Source: Arcanobacterium bovis (lineage in GTDB: Bacteria > Actinomycetota > Actinomycetes > Actinomycetales > Actinomycetaceae). From it: a DNA stretch of 64,000 bases. Below are positions 7,947 to 16,575 of this stretch, piece by piece. The DNA is taken from contig NZ_SJDT01000004.1 in NCBI RefSeq assembly GCF_004331995.1, positions 1 to 64,000 of the forward strand, read 5' to 3'. The number at the start of each line of letters is the position of its first letter. The first letter of the stretch is position 1. The notes beneath the pieces are model-generated. The model did not search any database, was not told where the DNA came from, and saw nothing but the letters and a program-made list of their open reading frames with translations. A program made the translations under genes and the position numbers.

Positions 7947-9269
7947 TTACTGAAGAGCCGGATTGTACCTAAGCGAATTTACTCGACAACTGCATTCGCT
8001 CGCAATATTTATATTATTGGCAATCTTTCCTTCGGCACGTAGTTCTAGCAATTTCGGCACTACACGATCACGCAACGCCCACGGATCAATCGTATTGACG
8101 TAAATCTTCGTTCCGCCTTCAAATCCAGCCAAAGTGGATACACGCCATTTGATCAGTACTTTCCACGGGATTGCAACGTCCGCGTCAATCGGCTTGCAGT
8201 GCCATTCCTCATTGGTAGGCACATGGGTGCCGGTTGCCGCGTGCATCGCGTGGATCAAATCGGACATTCCTTGGAGCTCTTCGCGGCTGTGCTCCCACGG
8301 CTGGCAGTGTTCAGACTTGGACCAAATCTCCAAAGTAGGATACCGGTGACCAAATCCGGCAATCGCCACGGCATGTTTGTTTTCAGCCAAAACGAGATTG
8401 TGGAAGCTGGCATAATCGACGGCGGCTTCGTTGTAAATATTGGGATTTTCGCGCGCCTTCTCGACTTCCATCTGACCATTGACGGAACGCTGATCGATAG
8501 CCACAAGCTGTTTGTGAAGATGGTCGAAAGATGCGCCGGCAGGCTTCAACCAGTTCTGGAAAACCTGCACATATTTCGCATATCGGTTTGAATTGTATAT
8601 ATCTTCCATTGCATCAACAGTGAGCCGGATATACCACTCATGCTCCTGAGGCGAAAGCGTACCGGAGCCTGCGAGCTGCGTATCGTCCACGGCGTCGTCA
8701 ACAAAATGGCGGCGCGCCACGATCAGATCGTGACACGAGCCGAAAAACGACTTTGCATACTCGAGTTTTTCACCATCGGGCATGGCAGCGACGTCGTCGG
8801 TAGCCATGAACGCGCGCAACTTGGTGTCGAGAACGCCCATCACGTGGGCGCGTCCGGCAGGATCGGCTAAATAAGCCTCCATTCGCTGCTCAGCTTCCCG
8901 CGACAGTTTGTGCCCGTAGTTTTTCTCCCAGTACATAAACGACACGATTTCAAAAAGATTCGGGATACGCCGAAAATCCCATTCGCGGGTGAGCATATCG
9001 ACGCCGGTAGAACGGTAGACGACGGCGTCGTCACGCTTGCGCACGAGGCGCGCTTTTTCTGGCGGAGTTTCGAGCACACGCTGGGTACAAAATGCACAAT
9101 GGTGACCAATTGCGTCAGGATTGATTGGCTTTGGCTCAGGAACCGCGATATCGAGTGGGCGATGTGCACGACCCGGAATCGTCCACACTTCTGTTTCTGA
9201 GAACGGATTGATCTGCTTGATCGTCCCGTCGGCCATCTTCGTCAATGGCGGTCTAAATGCATTTCCCAT
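7947..9269 (-). CDS. DUF4921 family, GalT/HIT-superfamily-like protein
   Basis: A protein of about 440 residues resembling galactose-1-phosphate uridylyltransferases of the DUF4921 group. It has HCAFC near the N-terminus (zinc-ligand pair), a central SFDHLHKQLVA histidine motif at the position of the HIT-type active site, and a C-terminal GFGHRYPTLEIWSK segment. The exact reaction is unknown; nucleotide-sugar or nucleotide transfer is an inference. Start uncertain: an open frame runs to a TTG at 9329, but the ATG at 9269 (MGNAFRPPLTKMADG) begins where the family does. A GGAGG is only one base from that ATG, which is unusually close. Confidence 0.75.
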   Translation of the reverse strand: MGNAFRPPLTKMADGTIKQINPFSETEVWTIPGRAHRPLDIAVPEPKPINPDAIGHHCAFCTQRVLETPPEKARLVRKRDDAVVYRSTGVDMLTREWDFRRIPNLFEIVSFMYWEKNYGHKLSREAEQRMEAYLADPAGRAHVMGVLDTKLRAFMATDDVAAMPDGEKLEYAKSFFGSCHDLIVARRHFVDDAVDDTQLAGSGTLSPQEHEWYIRLTVDAMEDIYNSNRYAKYVQVFQNWLKPAGASFDHLHKQLVAIDQRSVNGQMEVEKARENPNIYNEAAVDYASFHNLVLAENKHAVAIAGFGHRYPTLEIWSKSEHCQPWEHSREELQGMSDLIHAMHAATGTHVPTNEEWHCKPIDADVAIPWKVLIKWRVSTLAGFEGGTKIYVNTIDPWALRDRVVPKLLELRAEGKIANNINIASECSCRVNSLRYNPALQ

Positions 9270-9410
9270 ACCTCCAACTTTATCGTTCCTTGCGCCGAAA
9301 AGCTCGCAGGTATGAGATGGTACGCACAATCTCTCAGACGTGATTATCCGGACACCAAAAATAGCGGCGGTCGGCTCGAAAACTGTTTGAAATGTTGATA
9401 GACCGTATAT

Positions 9411-10796
9411 GTGAATGAAAAAGTGACGTTGCCGCGTGAGATTTGGGTACTTGTTATTGCCGCTGTTTGTATCGCTCTAGGTTTCGGTATCGTTGCGCCC
9501 GTATTGCCCCAGTTTGCGAAGAGTTTCAACGTTACCAATATGATGGCGACGTTTGTGGTGTCTGCTTTTGCCCTCATGCGCTTAACTTTCGCTCCGGCTT
9601 CGGGCTGGCTGTCTGGTGTGTTTGGAGAGCGGCGAATGTACCTCATCGGTATCTATATCGTGGCGCTTTCTTCGTTCACCTCGGCGTTCGCGCATAGTTA
9701 TTGGCAACTGCTGCTTTTTCGTGCCATGGGTGGAATTGGCTCGGTGACGTTCTCTGTTGCGGCAATGTCGCTCGTATTTAGGCTGGCGCCGCCGCAGGCT
9801 CGGGGCCGCGCCTCGGCAGCGTACGGTTCGGGATTCCTGCTCGGAAATATTATCGGTCCGGTGATCGGTGCTATGTTGAGCGCGCTCGGATACCGTGGGC
9901 CGTTCATTATTTACGCAATTATGCTGGTAATAGCTGCGCTGATCGTAACTATTGCGATTCCAGCTGGCGCTACCGATCCCCGAGCGAGTGTGGTAAAGTC
10001 TGAAGATTCAGATGCTGCGCCATTACCTGCTGATGCAGAATCGGGCTTGCCTGACGCTTTAGCCGCCGATGCAAATTCGGGAAGTTTGGCGGAAACTCTT
10101 GCTCCAAGTGCGGAATCTGATTCGCGACGCGCCGATTCGCAACGCACGGGCAGGGGGAGCGCGCGGAAAGGACGACGGCGCTCGCGGCGTCGTGCGGCAC
10201 GTGACGTGATGACAGTGGCTGAGGCGTTACTAGTTCCGCAATTCCGAGTGGCACTTCTGACGGCGTTTGCTCAAGGATGGACGAACCTCGGGGTGCGTAT
10301 GTCTGTTGTGCCGCTGCTAGCTGCTTCGCTGGTGGGAGCTCCAATTTGGCTTCCGGGTGCGCTTTTGGGTGGATTTGCGGTGGGCAATGGTTTAGCGCTC
10401 TTGCGAACCGGGCGTTGGTCCGATATCTACGGAAGACGGCCGATTGTTATTACTGGTCTTGCGGTGTCTGGATTGTTCACCTACGGGATGGGTGTATTTA
10501 GCAATCCTGTTTTGTTGCTGGTGATGAGTGTAGTGGCCGGTATTGGCTCAGGTTTTGTGCAGCCTGCACAACAAGGCGCGGTGGCAGATATTATTGGGAA
10601 TCGATCTGGCGGGCGCGTGGTGTCGTTCTTTCAGCAGTCAGCTGATTTAGGCCAGATTATCGGACCGATCATCTCAGGTGTGATCATCGATTTTTGGGGA
10701 TTTGGTGCGGCTTACTCGGTGGCGGGCACGATTTTGCTGGCGGCGGCGTTGATATGGCTTTTCCTAGTCAAAGAAATCAAACCGCAAGTGAAGTAG
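9411..10796 (+). CDS. MFS transporter (multidrug-efflux type)
   Basis: A 461-residue major facilitator with twelve predicted membrane segments. Motif-A-like GWLSGVFGERRM follows helix 2, and its counterpart GRWSDIYGRRPI comes in the second half. The central loop (about residues 188-260) is unusually long: first an acidic Asp/Glu/Ala/Ser-rich stretch, then an Arg-rich stretch ending in RKGRRRSRRRAARD. GTG start. Related proteins export drugs, but nothing here defines the substrate. Confidence 0.82.
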   Translation: MNEKVTLPREIWVLVIAAVCIALGFGIVAPVLPQFAKSFNVTNMMATFVVSAFALMRLTFAPASGWLSGVFGERRMYLIGIYIVALSSFTSAFAHSYWQLLLFRAMGGIGSVTFSVAAMSLVFRLAPPQARGRASAAYGSGFLLGNIIGPVIGAMLSALGYRGPFIIYAIMLVIAALIVTIAIPAGATDPRASVVKSEDSDAAPLPADAESGLPDALAADANSGSLAETLAPSAESDSRRADSQRTGRGSARKGRRRSRRRAARDVMTVAEALLVPQFRVALLTAFAQGWTNLGVRMSVVPLLAASLVGAPIWLPGALLGGFAVGNGLALLRTGRWSDIYGRRPIVITGLAVSGLFTYGMGVFSNPVLLLVMSVVAGIGSGFVQPAQQGAVADIIGNRSGGRVVSFFQQSADLGQIIGPIISGVIIDFWGFGAAYSVAGTILLAAALIWLFLVKEIKPQVK

Positions 10797-10954
10797 TATG
10801 GAAATGTGACACGTTAGAGAACCGTAAACGCGCAGGTAGTTGGCGATTTTCTGGAATGCTCGACTATTGCAAGGTGACTATTGCAAGGCGTTTGTTGACT
10901 ATGATGCGGCGTTTTCGGAGACATGATGAGGAACAAAGAAAAGAGGAATCGCAG

Positions 10955-11383
10955 ATGGCATACGATCACCGCTACGACGATCAAGGCAAGAAGCCTTGGG
11001 TTATCGACATCGAAAAAGAAACACTGGACAACGAGAACTTCCGCACCACGATGTGGACGGGTGAAAAGTTGCAGCTCACAGTGATGACTATTCCAGTTGG
11101 TGGAGAAATCGGCTTGGAAGTACATCACGGTATCGACCAATTCTTGCGCATTGAGCAAGGAAAAGGCTTGACCCAAATGGGACCGAGCGAAGATAACCTC
11201 AATTTCGAAGCCGAGGTTTCGGATGACGACGCTATCTTCGTACCTGCAGATACATGGCACAATGTAACAAATATTGGCGATGAGCCCTTGAAGCTCTACA
11301 CGATTTACGCAGGTCCTGATCACGTGCCAGGCACTGTGCATGAGACAGCTCAGGACGCAGAAAACGACCCGAACGAGGACTGA
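10955..11383 (+). CDS. Cupin-domain protein
   Basis: A single-domain cupin of 142 residues. The barrel carries the metal-binding pattern GLEVHHGIDQFLRIEQGKG and then FVPADTWHNVTNIG, similar to small mannose-6-phosphate-isomerase-like cupins. The ATG at 10955 follows AGAGGA at good spacing; the frame is open further upstream but overlaps the MFS gene. The C-terminus is acidic. Function unknown; such proteins bind metal and small sugars or act as enzymes. Confidence 0.85.
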   Translation: MAYDHRYDDQGKKPWVIDIEKETLDNENFRTTMWTGEKLQLTVMTIPVGGEIGLEVHHGIDQFLRIEQGKGLTQMGPSEDNLNFEAEVSDDDAIFVPADTWHNVTNIGDEPLKLYTIYAGPDHVPGTVHETAQDAENDPNED

Positions 11384-11426
11384 CCTGCCGTATTAATGCG
11401 CATAGTGTTGCTCGCATAGATGTTGC

Positions 11427-11458
11427 TGTGGCTCCCGCACAATTGAGCGGAAGCCACA
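11427..11458. terminator. Stem-loop between convergent genes
   Basis: TGTGGCTCCCGC (11427-11438) pairs with GCGGAAGCCACA (11447-11458) with a single mismatch and an eight-base loop. It lies between the ends of the cupin gene (+) and the ROK kinase gene (-) and probably terminates both. No clear U-tract. Confidence 0.6.
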
Positions 11459-11544
11459 AACATTTAGTCCTGTACCAGTTAACTTATTTACTGCGTGAGT
11501 TCCTAATTTTGCGCTAGTTAACTTTTCACTAAATAGCCAAGCGG

Positions 11545-12486
11545 CTACTGCAAAGCGAGGTTCGCTGCGCCGATAAGACCAGCTTGATTGCCAAGCGTTG
11601 CGAGTACCATAGCGGGCAACGGTCGGAGCGTGCGAGCAGTTAGTCGCATTTCAAAAGCATTGCGCACAGGAGCAAGCAACAGATCACCGGCTTCGGATAC
11701 TCCGCCGGAGAGCACGAATACTTCTGGATCGAAAATTGCGGCAAGATCAGCAATACCCTGACCAAGCCACCGCCCGAGATCGTGGAAACAAGCTCGCGCG
11801 GCCCGATCGCCGTCTTGAGCTGCTTGCGTAACCGTGTAACCGTTGATGGCCTCAACATTGCCTTCAGCTAATTCGAGCATTCTTTGTGCCAAAGCGGGGG
11901 ACTTCGTGGCACGTTCTTTTGCAAGGCGCACGAGCGCATTACCAGAGGCGTACATTTCCCAACAGCCATTTTCTCCGCAGCCGCAGAGCAAGCCCTCGGG
12001 AACCATATTCATATGTCCGATTTCTGCTGCAAAACCATAAGATCCACGCAGCAGATTTCCCTCCATAATCACACCGCCGCCGATTCCAGTGCCCACCGTG
12101 ACGGTGATGGCCGAGGAACGTCCTTTAGCTGCGCCAAAGCGGTACTCACCCCAAGCAGCTGCGTTGGCATCATTCTCAAGAAATACTGGCAAGCTTACGG
12201 CCTGTGCGACTTTCATCGCCAGCGGCTCGTTTTGCCAGCACATATTAGGTGCCAAAATAACGGAAGACCGAGAATTGTCGATAAACCCAGGCGCTCCAAT
12301 TCCTACCGCATCGACGTCATACGATTCTTTGAGATCGTTGATAACGTCAATGATGGTCTGAACGGATTGCTGTGCGTCTTTTGCGGGAGTTGGCTTCCGT
12401 GAGATCGCAAGAATTTCGCCGTCTTCGTTGACTACTCCTGCTGCGATTTTCGTTCCGCCAACATCAACTCCAATTGTTAATGTCAT
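11545..12486 (-). CDS. ROK family glucokinase
   Basis: A 313-residue sugar kinase. The phosphate-binding motif is GVDVGGTKIAAG at the N-terminus; ENDANAAAWGEY carries the catalytic Asp, and VTVGTGIGGGVI is the second glycine-rich motif. The ROK zinc signature is present: GH then CGCGENGCWE. This pattern matches actinobacterial glucokinases that phosphorylate glucose at C6; N-acetylmannosamine or another hexose is an alternative. Transcribed with, and 12 bases after, the TorD-like gene. Confidence 0.85.
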   Translation of the reverse strand: MTLTIGVDVGGTKIAAGVVNEDGEILAISRKPTPAKDAQQSVQTIIDVINDLKESYDVDAVGIGAPGFIDNSRSSVILAPNMCWQNEPLAMKVAQAVSLPVFLENDANAAAWGEYRFGAAKGRSSAITVTVGTGIGGGVIMEGNLLRGSYGFAAEIGHMNMVPEGLLCGCGENGCWEMYASGNALVRLAKERATKSPALAQRMLELAEGNVEAINGYTVTQAAQDGDRAARACFHDLGRWLGQGIADLAAIFDPEVFVLSGGVSEAGDLLLAPVRNAFEMRLTARTLRPLPAMVLATLGNQAGLIGAANLALQ

Positions 12487-12498
12487 GCTGATATTCTT

Positions 12499-13167
12499 TC
12501 ATGAAATATTGGTAAAACCCGAATCCATAAGTCCTGAATCGGCCATACGTAGCGCTCCTTGCGAGAGAGCAAGCATTCCTTGCAGGAACTTTGTGTCGGC
12601 TAGTTTTTCAGCGTTCTCCAAAAATTCTGGTGCCCATTGGCTCAGATGCTCCTTATGGAAGGTGACGACGGCGTTACGGTAGCGTTCGGCGTCGTGCGGA
12701 GCGTTGTGCTCAAGAGCGGTGAGCCATAACGTGGCTGCTTGGGCAATGAAATCAAACTCAAGACCGATGTGATCGTCTGGTTCGCGGTTGAGATGTGGAG
12801 CCTCGAGATTGAGTTCGCGGTAGAAATTGCGCACCTCAAGAGTTTGTTCATCGAAAATGAGTCGATCTTGACCGCGATGCACTGATTCATAAGGTGCGAT
12901 TTTGGCAGTGGCAGTGCGGCCGTAAAGCAGATTGAGATCATCGGCAATGGCTTCGGCGTCTTCGTGTGCATTGAATGATGCTGCCCAAAGTTGGAGTCCG
13001 CGCGCAGTCTCTGGAGCTGTGGTGATACCGGTGTAGCTCTCCTGAAGTGGCCACTCAGGATAGATGGTTTGTAGTTCAGCTAGTGTATCGCCGTCGGGAG
13101 CATGCAGATGGAGGCGAGCTAGGGTAGAAAAGGCGGCGGCAACTGCTTCTAATTGAGTGGTGTTCAC
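12499..13167 (-). CDS. TorD/DmsD-type chaperone for molybdoenzyme maturation
   Basis: About 222 residues, mostly helical, with the family-typical C-terminal half: DDHIGLEFDFIAQAATLWL, then a segment ending FHKEHLSQWAPEFLENAE, the E/D-H-I-x-x-E-x-x-F and FxxxHLxxW patterns of TorD/DmsD/NarJ-like proteins. These bind the Tat signal of molybdopterin oxidoreductases and help cofactor insertion. The dmsABC genes 1.7 kb downstream supply the obvious client. The GTG at 13167 with GAGAGA upstream is chosen over the further-upstream open frame. Confidence 0.82.
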   Translation of the reverse strand: MNTTQLEAVAAAFSTLARLHLHAPDGDTLAELQTIYPEWPLQESYTGITTAPETARGLQLWAASFNAHEDAEAIADDLNLLYGRTATAKIAPYESVHRGQDRLIFDEQTLEVRNFYRELNLEAPHLNREPDDHIGLEFDFIAQAATLWLTALEHNAPHDAERYRNAVVTFHKEHLSQWAPEFLENAEKLADTKFLQGMLALSQGALRMADSGLMDSGFTNIS

Positions 13168-13339
13168 GAATCTCTCATTTCGACGGTATGAGCGAGAAGA
13201 AGGGGAACAGACAATCACGCTTCGGGGGATTTCTCGCCTACATAATCTTAGTAAATATGGCCGATAAACGCATTTTGAGCAGGCTAGTTATCTGGGACGA
13301 AAGTGCGAATTTTTCCTTATTTTTGCAAAGTTTCTTCCG

Positions 13340-13362
13340 GAATATTGATATTGCCGATATTC
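13340..13362. promoter_or_regulatory. Candidate TetR operator
   Basis: GAATATT at 13340-13346 and GATATTC at 13356-13362 form a near-perfect dyad about 25 bases before the TetR start, in the divergent region between torD-like and tetR-like genes. Inference from position and symmetry only. Confidence 0.3.
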
Positions 13363-13386
13363 TGATTGAGGTAGAAATGAGGGACG

Positions 13387-14037
13387 ATGCTTAACAATAC
13401 TGATCCACGATTCGTTCGTGTGCGCGAGAACCTTCGCGCTGCGGTATTTGACTTGGCTGCTCATAAACCAGTGGAAGATATTTCCGTGGCTGAGCTGACG
13501 CGCGCCGCCGGAATTTCTCGCACCACTTTCTATAAACACGGAGTGAGCCCAGCACAGTTCATCGCTGATGTGATTATTGAAGAACTTGAACCGCATCTCA
13601 ACAAAATGAGCGAAATTATCGCGCAGCCAACTCAAGACTATCTTGTGCAATGGCGCGATGTTTACGCTGATATTTTGCGTGGAATCAAAGCTCGAAAAGA
13701 AATCTATGTGCCGATGTTTTCACGTGAGAATTCTTCGGGTGTGCTCGGGTATGTGATTAGCTACCTTGCTGACTTTTACGAAGGCTACCTGAAGCTCTTT
13801 GAACAGCACGTGGAAAATGACCTCACTACGCTGTGGAAAGAAATGGCCGTGAGCCAGCAGGTTCACAATTTTTTGGCGGTTATTGGCGCTTGGTGTCGGC
13901 AAGATTGTGCCGACGATCCGGTCGCCGTGGTGAACACCTATCTTTCGCTCGCGCCGCCGTGGCAGCTGGCGCGCTTCGATACGCATGGTAAGACGTCGTT
14001 GGGGCGTTCGTTGCGTTTTCTGCAAGAGCCCGCCTGA
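13387..14037 (+). CDS. TetR/AcrR family transcriptional regulator
   Basis: A 216-residue protein with an N-terminal TetR helix-turn-helix (about residues 10-55): LRAAVFDLAAHKPVEDISVAELT followed by AAGISRTTFYKHG. The C-terminal ligand domain is all-helical and unassigned. AGGGA lies close to the ATG. It is divergent from the TorD-like/ROK pair, so it may control that operon, itself, or both. Confidence 0.85.
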   Translation: MLNNTDPRFVRVRENLRAAVFDLAAHKPVEDISVAELTRAAGISRTTFYKHGVSPAQFIADVIIEELEPHLNKMSEIIAQPTQDYLVQWRDVYADILRGIKARKEIYVPMFSRENSSGVLGYVISYLADFYEGYLKLFEQHVENDLTTLWKEMAVSQQVHNFLAVIGAWCRQDCADDPVAVVNTYLSLAPPWQLARFDTHGKTSLGRSLRFLQEPA

Positions 14038-14366
14038 TGTGTCGTGTGTCTAATACTGCCACCTGTCGGAATTTAATTATGAACGTTGGATAGAAATAAA
14101 TTGTCCTTCTCTCTGTGACCTTGCATTTTGATACAAATTTGCTACTTGTTAAGTGTTTAGGAGTCGTGCAATCACTTCGGGTGGCGGACGCCTATGTCAA
14201 CTGTTACGGATCTCCAATCCGCGTGCAGAATACGGCGAATTTCGATGAGCATAAGCATAAAAATAAGCTGGATCGATATTAGCTAAAACTGGTGCATAAC
14301 CGCGATAAAATGCTTGAATTTTATATATAAATAGAGGTCTAGACAGGCATAGTGAGGAATGTGACA
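14038..14366. other. AT-rich intergenic region
   Basis: About 330 bases after the TetR gene with no ORF carrying a good ribosome-binding site. AT-rich tracts around 14310-14335 (TTTTATATATAAAT) could include a promoter for the two small ORFs that follow. I see no RNA gene. Confidence 0.5.
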
Positions 14367-14513
14367 ATGAAAGGGTGGTTGCATTACCTAGAGAGGATCA
14401 AGATGAAAATCAGTCGAAAACTTTCAGGTGCTATTGCTGCCAGCGTTTACCAGGCTACCTTATGGGTTCAGGTCGATATCTATGGCTCGACAGCCATATC
14501 AACCAATGGATAA
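14367..14513 (+). CDS. Small ORF (48 aa, or 36 aa from internal ATG)
   Basis: Two in-frame ATGs each have a plausible ribosome-binding site: 14367 (GAGGAA upstream) and 14403 (GAGAGGA upstream). The shorter form begins MKISRKLSGAIAASVYQ, resembling the start of a signal peptide (basic then hydrophobic), but the hydrophobic run is short and the ORF stops after STNG. It may be a real small protein, a leader peptide, or the remnant of a secreted-protein gene. The next small gene starts 38 bases later. Confidence 0.3.
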   Translation: MKGWLHYLERIKMKISRKLSGAIAASVYQATLWVQVDIYGSTAISTNG

Positions 14514-14551
14514 ATATCTGGAAGAATTGCAATTTCTCTTAAGGACGAACT

Positions 14552-14707
14552 ATGAATACACCAGTCTTTCTCACCACGTTAATAGTGATCATTTTATTGC
14601 TGCTAGTGGCGGGTATCGTTGTTGTTGGAATTTTTATGGCAAAGGTCATTCGTTATATGGACTCACACGAAAAACCAAAGCGCCAACAAACGCTCAACGA
14701 AAAGTAA
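14552..14707 (+). CDS. Small single-pass membrane protein (51 aa)
   Basis: ATG at 14552 with AAGGA seven bases upstream. The product has a short N-terminus (MNTPVF), one long hydrophobic segment over about residues 7-29 (LIVIILLLLVAGIVVVGIF), then a charged tail with KVIRYMDSHEKPKRQQ. By the positive-inside rule the C-terminus is cytoplasmic. It resembles small accessory subunits of transporters or respiratory enzymes in size and layout, but I recognise no family. It ends 70 bases before a strong hairpin and is convergent with dmsC. Confidence 0.55.
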   Translation: MNTPVFLTTLIVIILLLLVAGIVVVGIFMAKVIRYMDSHEKPKRQQTLNEK

Positions 14708-14776
14708 GGTCATCTTTGTGCACTCATTAAAGACCGGCAACCACTATATGGGTGTTCATCAAAGAAGATGTGATGT

Positions 14777-14824
14777 TTATTAAGTGGTGGGCTGGAAAAT
14801 ATTCTCCAGCCCACCACTTAATAA
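14777..14824. terminator. Bidirectional terminator-like hairpin
   Basis: A perfect 20-bp inverted repeat: left arm 14777-14796, loop of eight bases, right arm 14805-14824. It lies between the small membrane-protein gene (+) and the end of dmsC (-). The outer ends of the arms are A/T-rich, so each strand ends in a short U-rich run. Confidence 0.85.
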
Positions 14825-14917
14825 CTTGGCGTGCTGTGGAGCACCTCGAACAATGTGCTCCAACTACACTTCGATTTTTAAATCCGCGAACCGAGTTTAG
14901 AGCAACTCCACTCGCTC

Positions 14918-15931
14918 TTAGATTCCTACCTGTACTAGCGAATCGTAGTGGAGAGAGCGTCCCATGAGCTCACTGATGAGCACAATTGCAAACACGCCGA
15001 TTACTAGCCAAGCCAGCGGAGCAGGCTTGGTAGCAAGGGTTTGACCAGCAATCTTGTAGGTGTAAATCGCCATCACGATTCCTGCGCCGGCAAGGAGAAT
15101 GAGTCGGGCGTAGAAGAAACCGCTGGCGAAAACGCCGGCAGCTGCTTGTGCCGTTGGATTACCCGTTGCCAAGTTCGCAATGTGAATGATGTAGGTGATC
15201 AAGATGATGGTTGCAACAACTGCCGCCGTTACGGTTAGTGCACGTACAACATTGGCGATAATGCCCCACTCTTTTTCAGTGGTTGGTGCATTGATTGCTT
15301 GCGCATTGCGGTGCCATCCAAACGTATCTTTCTTTGCTGGAGCCGGAGCCTTGGCTGGAACTTCCACTGGCGCCGTCTTCGTTTCCTTCTTGAAGCGAAC
15401 CATGGTGGTGACCATCAACGCAGCTGCCACGATCAGCGCACCGAGAAGCAGCGTCGTCGCGAAGAAGAATACTAGCGTAGCTGGAGTGCTCCAAGCCGGA
15501 ACAGCCTTGAGAACCATGTAGATCATCGTCATGGAGATAATCAATCCGATGCCTACTAGGCCGGTCAGGATGCCCAAAATCATGCGGATTCGCGTAGAAC
15601 CAATCTGGAACCATTGCATGAAGGCGAATACGAAGCCGAGACCAGCAAAGCCAGTTCCGAACAGAATTTCGCGGGTCAGCCACGATGAATTCCAGTGACG
15701 TAGCACGTTGAGCACGTGGAACGGATCATTCATGTGGAACATCGAAACGATCAGGCCAAGGATCATGATTGGGCCGATTGCGTAGAGCACAGGAAGCGTA
15801 AGACGCTCCACCGTCTCGTTGCCGTGCTTAGCAGCGAGACGAAGCTGCATCACACCGAGGATGATGAATGCACCCACGCACATCTGCGCGATCACGGTGA
15901 AGAGGATCATCGGCAATTCGTGTACGTTCAT
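14918..15931 (-). CDS. dmsC: DMSO reductase membrane anchor subunit
   Basis: A 337-residue integral membrane protein with about eight helices, beginning MNVHELPMILFTVIAQMCVGAFIILG, a pattern typical of DmsC. It anchors the catalytic DmsAB pair in the membrane and takes electrons from menaquinol. A hydrophilic cytoplasmic loop (about residues 185-205, rich in Lys/Pro/Ala) interrupts the helices. It follows dmsB after two bases in the same operon. Confidence 0.9.
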   Translation of the reverse strand: MNVHELPMILFTVIAQMCVGAFIILGVMQLRLAAKHGNETVERLTLPVLYAIGPIMILGLIVSMFHMNDPFHVLNVLRHWNSSWLTREILFGTGFAGLGFVFAFMQWFQIGSTRIRMILGILTGLVGIGLIISMTMIYMVLKAVPAWSTPATLVFFFATTLLLGALIVAAALMVTTMVRFKKETKTAPVEVPAKAPAPAKKDTFGWHRNAQAINAPTTEKEWGIIANVVRALTVTAAVVATIILITYIIHIANLATGNPTAQAAAGVFASGFFYARLILLAGAGIVMAIYTYKIAGQTLATKPAPLAWLVIGVFAIVLISELMGRSLHYDSLVQVGI

Positions 15932-15933
15932 TC

Positions 15934-16572
15934 TCAGATCTCCTTCGGATTAACGATGTTTCCGCTGGCAGCATCCCATGCTTGAGCGTCACGGTGGGGT
16001 TTGATAACCAAGTGTGGATTGGTGATCGACGGATCTGGAAGTGGAGCAACGGCGTTAGTCTCGCCGTACTTCTTGCGCAAATCTTTGATTGGGCCCCAAT
16101 CCAATGCGCGTGAAGGGCAGGCCTCCACGCAGGCAGGGTCTTGACCAGTGGAACGGTAGTCGTAGCACAGGTCGCACTTGGACATGTGGCCGGTTTCCGC
16201 ATTGAACTGTGGAGCCGAGTAAGGGCAGGCCCATTCACAGTAGCGGCATCCTACGCATTTATCCTGGTCAACGTAGACGGTGCCGTCCTCACGCTGGGTC
16301 ATTGCAGTAGTTGGGCACACCTGCATACACACTGGGTTTTCGCAGTGGTTACACGATACCGAGGTGTAGTAGGTGAACACGCTCGGTGCAAATGTGTTTC
16401 CCGAACGCTGCCATGAGCCGCCGGTGTACTCAACGACTCGGCGCCAGTTCACGCCTACAGGCAGATCATGCTTGTCTTTACATGCAATCTGGCATGCCTT
16501 ACATCCGGTACAAATCTCCTGGTCGAAGAAAAATCCGTAGTCGGCGCCAGCAACAGTTGCTTTCTCAGCCAT
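15934..16572 (-). CDS. dmsB: DMSO reductase iron-sulfur subunit
   Basis: A 212-residue ferredoxin-like subunit with four cysteine groups for four [4Fe-4S] clusters: CTGCKACQIACKD, CNHCENPVCMQVCP, CVGCRYCEWACP and CDLCYDYRSTGQDPACVEAC. It passes electrons from DmsC to the molybdopterin site in DmsA. It lies three bases after dmsA and two before dmsC. Confidence 0.95.
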   Translation of the reverse strand: MAEKATVAGADYGFFFDQEICTGCKACQIACKDKHDLPVGVNWRRVVEYTGGSWQRSGNTFAPSVFTYYTSVSCNHCENPVCMQVCPTTAMTQREDGTVYVDQDKCVGCRYCEWACPYSAPQFNAETGHMSKCDLCYDYRSTGQDPACVEACPSRALDWGPIKDLRKKYGETNAVAPLPDPSITNPHLVIKPHRDAQAWDAASGNIVNPKEI

Positions 16573-16575
16573 TGT

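Noticed and set aside
10694-10954. N-terminal extension of the cupin ORF
   Set aside because: It overlaps the MFS gene, is not cupin-like, and the ATG at 10955 has a clear ribosome-binding site.
14428-14730. A 100-codon plus-strand frame over the small ORFs
   Set aside because: It has no ribosome-binding site and lies out of frame with two short ORFs that do; its composition is not protein-like.
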